Made by a program: the position numbers and the translations under genes. DNA of 16,193 bases from CAYRVF01 sp964427535. Its GTDB lineage: Bacteria > Chloroflexota > Ktedonobacteria > Ktedonobacterales > JADMIN01. The DNA is taken from assembly GCA_964427535.1 (NCBI GenBank), contig CAYRVF010000115.1, forward strand, positions 1 through 16,193, given 5' to 3'. Of the stretch, positions 15,014-16,193 are shown one piece after another. Position 1 is the first letter of the stretch. Every line of letters starts with the position of its first letter. The notes under the pieces were generated by a model. That model did not search any database, was not told where the DNA came from, and worked only from the letters and a program-made list of their open reading frames with translations.

Positions 15014-15859
15014 ATGACGAGAACAAGCTCCGCGCCGATTGGCGTCTTTGATTCTGGTGTGGGTGGTGTGACGGTGCTGCGCGATCTGTTGTGCGAGCTT
15101 CCGGACGAGCGCTACGTGTATTTCGGCGACACTGGCAACTGTCCGTATGGAGTGCGAACAGTCGAGGAGATTCAGCGGCTCTCGATCGCGGGCGTGCGCT
15201 TTCTGCTGGAGCGCGGCGCGAAGCTGATCGTCGTAGCGTGCAATACCGCCTCCGTCTCGGCACGGAGCATCCTGCGGGCGACGTTCGACGTGCCGTTCGT
15301 GGTCGTCGTGCCCGCCGTCAAACCCGCCGCCGAGCGGACGCGCACCGGCAAGGTGGGCATCGCGGCGACGCAGGCCTCAGCCCAGAGCGACTATCTCCAC
15401 GAGCTGATCGACGAGTTCGCCCACGGCATCGAGGTCTACCCCGCTGGCTGCCCCGACCTCGTCACTCTAGCGGAGGACCGCATGCTCGATGGTCCTGTCG
15501 TGGAATGTGCCGTCGAGCAGTACATCCGGCCGATGCTCGCGGAAGGCATCGACGAGCTGGTGCTCGCCTGCACTCACTTTCCCGCGATGCGCGCCGTCTT
15601 CGAGCGGATCGCCGGTCCAGGCGTCGAGGTGATCGACTCCGGCGCGGCCGTCGCCCGCCAGACACGCCGCGTGTTGACCCGCGACGGTCTGCTCGCCTCC
15701 CCACACGACACGCCCGCTAGCGAGCCGCGCTCACTCACCTCCGGCGACGAGTTCTGGTGCAGCGGCGACGTCGAGAAGTTCGAGCGCGCCGCCTCAGCTA
15801 TCATCGGCGCGCCCATCACGGCACGGGCGGAGCCTACGCTAGCGCGTCTGCCGCAGTAG
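15014..15859 (+). CDS. murI: glutamate racemase (MurI)
   Basis: 281 residues. MurI interconverts L- and D-glutamate and supplies D-glutamate for the peptidoglycan stem peptide, in the cytoplasm and without cofactor. IGVFDSGVGG (9-18) carries Asp13 and Ser14. FGDTGNCPYG (37-46) is the glutamate-binding loop. The two catalytic cysteines are Cys76 in VVACNTAS and Cys186 in LACTHFP, with His188 beside the second. The ATG at 15014 has GAGGG 7 nt upstream; the frame is open to 14927 but lacks a better site. The C-terminal ~30 residues (GDEFWCSGD to the end) match the usual MurI end. It stands alone, with a repeat upstream and a repeat cluster downstream. Confidence 0.95.
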   Translation: MTRTSSAPIGVFDSGVGGVTVLRDLLCELPDERYVYFGDTGNCPYGVRTVEEIQRLSIAGVRFLLERGAKLIVVACNTASVSARSILRATFDVPFVVVVPAVKPAAERTRTGKVGIAATQASAQSDYLHELIDEFAHGIEVYPAGCPDLVTLAEDRMLDGPVVECAVEQYIRPMLAEGIDELVLACTHFPAMRAVFERIAGPGVEVIDSGAAVARQTRRVLTRDGLLASPHDTPASEPRSLTSGDEFWCSGDVEKFERAASAIIGAPITARAEPTLARLPQ

Positions 15860-15878
15860 GGCGCGGCTGCCGCTCCGG

Positions 15879-15930
15879 CGGGCCCCCTCTCCCAGCCTCT
15901 CCCCCGGCTCACGCCGGGAGAGAGGAGCCA
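15879..15930 (+). repeat. C/G-rich hairpin repeat, family B
   Basis: CCTCTCCCCCGGC (15896-15908), loop TCAC, GCCGGGAGAGAGG (15913-15925) form a 13-bp stem with one mismatch. It starts 19 bp after the murI stop and faces an inverted copy at 15973. Confidence 0.75.
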
Positions 15931-15972
15931 GAAAAGCACACGCTCCCGCAGCGCGTCAGCGCTCGCGTCGCC

Positions 15973-16023
15973 CGTTCCCCCTCTCTCGACGTGAGCCGGG
16001 GGAGGGGTCAGGGGGAGGGGGCC
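15973..16023 (-). repeat. C/G-rich hairpin repeat, family B, inverted copy
   Basis: Read on the minus strand it runs GGCCCCCTCC, then CCTCCCCCGGCTCACG, then GAGAGAGGGGG, matching the 15879 copy and the copy at the gap. It is tail-to-tail with 15879 across ~42 bp. The 260-bp space 15860-16119 holds only this pair and the next repeat. Confidence 0.7.
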
Positions 16024-16075
16024 AACCGCACAGACACATCCTCTGTCTCCCCTTTGCGGCACCCCTCGATCAGCG

Positions 16076-16116
16076 ACCCCTTCCCTTGAGGGAAGGGGGT
16101 AGGGGGTTAGGTTCTG
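16076..16116 (-). repeat. C-rich hairpin repeat, family A, inverted copy
   Basis: On the minus strand it reads AGAACCTAACCCCCTACC then the perfect 10-bp stem CCCCTTCCCT / AGGGAAGGGG with loop CA (stem arms 16089-16098 and 16077-16086). Compared with the other intact copies one C-G pair has become T-A on both arms. It begins 4 bp past the stop of the partial gene at the right edge. Confidence 0.78.
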
Positions 16117-16119
16117 GCC

Positions 16120-16193
16120 TCACTCCACCGGCTCGACTGCGAGCACTTTATGCGGCTGCCAGGCGCCGTCGCGCTCGCGCAGCACGCCGAGAA
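16120..16193 (-). CDS. C-terminal end of an unidentified protein (5' part beyond window)
   Basis: On the minus strand an open frame enters from the right edge and ends with a TGA at 16120-16122. It reads LGVLRERDGAWQPHKVLAVEPVE, 23 residues with natural composition and the codon style of the neighbouring genes, whereas one of the other two minus frames stops early. The repeat lies just after the stop, as elsewhere in this window. The fragment is too short to assign to a family. Confidence 0.5.
   Translation of the reverse strand, partial: LGVLRERDGAWQPHKVLAVEPVE

Noticed and set aside
1..16193. CRISPR array, transposase, toxin-antitoxin or phage genes.
   Set aside because: No regularly spaced direct repeats, no recognisable transposase, integrase or phage protein in any frame; the genes are housekeeping or metabolic.

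Overview
The window is about 16.2 kb of GC-rich bacterial chromosome (a scaffold with one 100-N gap at 13577-13676). The best guess is a member of the Chloroflexota. The grounds are high GC, genes with strong AGGAGG-type ribosome sites, G/C-rich hairpin repeats between genes of a kind common in that phylum, a DUF2851 gene, and two proteins of families that often use coenzyme F420. No rRNA, tRNA or other marker gene fixes the taxonomy, so this is inference. I see no phage, transposase, CRISPR array or defence island.

Layout. The left end holds the C-terminal part of an exporter-type ABC transporter, then an enoyl-CoA hydratase and a thiolase of the beta-ketoadipyl/acetyl-CoA type (1-3451). Next come three small genes of unknown function (3661-5226). 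The last two encode similar proteins with one N-terminal membrane helix, a Pro/Thr/Ala-rich stretch and a His-rich tail ending in KHHD. They converge on a five-helix membrane protein (5243-5899, minus). A plus-strand group follows: queD, queE, a compact GGQ release-factor-like protein and a DedA membrane protein (6106-8514). A 402-bp gap without genes (8515-8916) holds two hairpin repeats and a tight cluster of three DnaA boxes. A minus-strand pair encodes a PLP-dependent trans-sulfuration enzyme and a GNAT acetyltransferase. It is divergent from a DDN/PNPOx-like small protein, an acyl-CoA dehydrogenase and a luciferase-like (probably F420-dependent) oxidoreductase. After the gap come a DUF2851 gene (minus, 3' end lost in the gap), glutamate racemase (murI), a cluster of three hairpin repeats, and the last 23 codons of another minus-strand gene.

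How the genes work together. Enoyl-CoA hydratase, thiolase and acyl-CoA dehydrogenase supply three of the four steps of a beta-oxidation cycle, though the dehydrogenase is 8 kb from the other two. QueD and QueE make two successive intermediates on the way to preQ0 (queuosine or archaeosine-type 7-deazaguanines). Their likely operon partner is a ribosome-rescue-type protein, so this block leans towards tRNA and translation. MurI supplies D-glutamate for peptidoglycan.

The least explained parts are: (i) two families of C/G-rich hairpin repeats (seven copies), one showing paired base changes that keep its stem and the other including a tail-to-tail inverted pair; (ii) the DnaA-box cluster, which has no dnaA or dnaN gene beside it; (iii) the twin KHHD-tailed proteins; and (iv) the compact GGQ protein with an ArfB-like basic tail.
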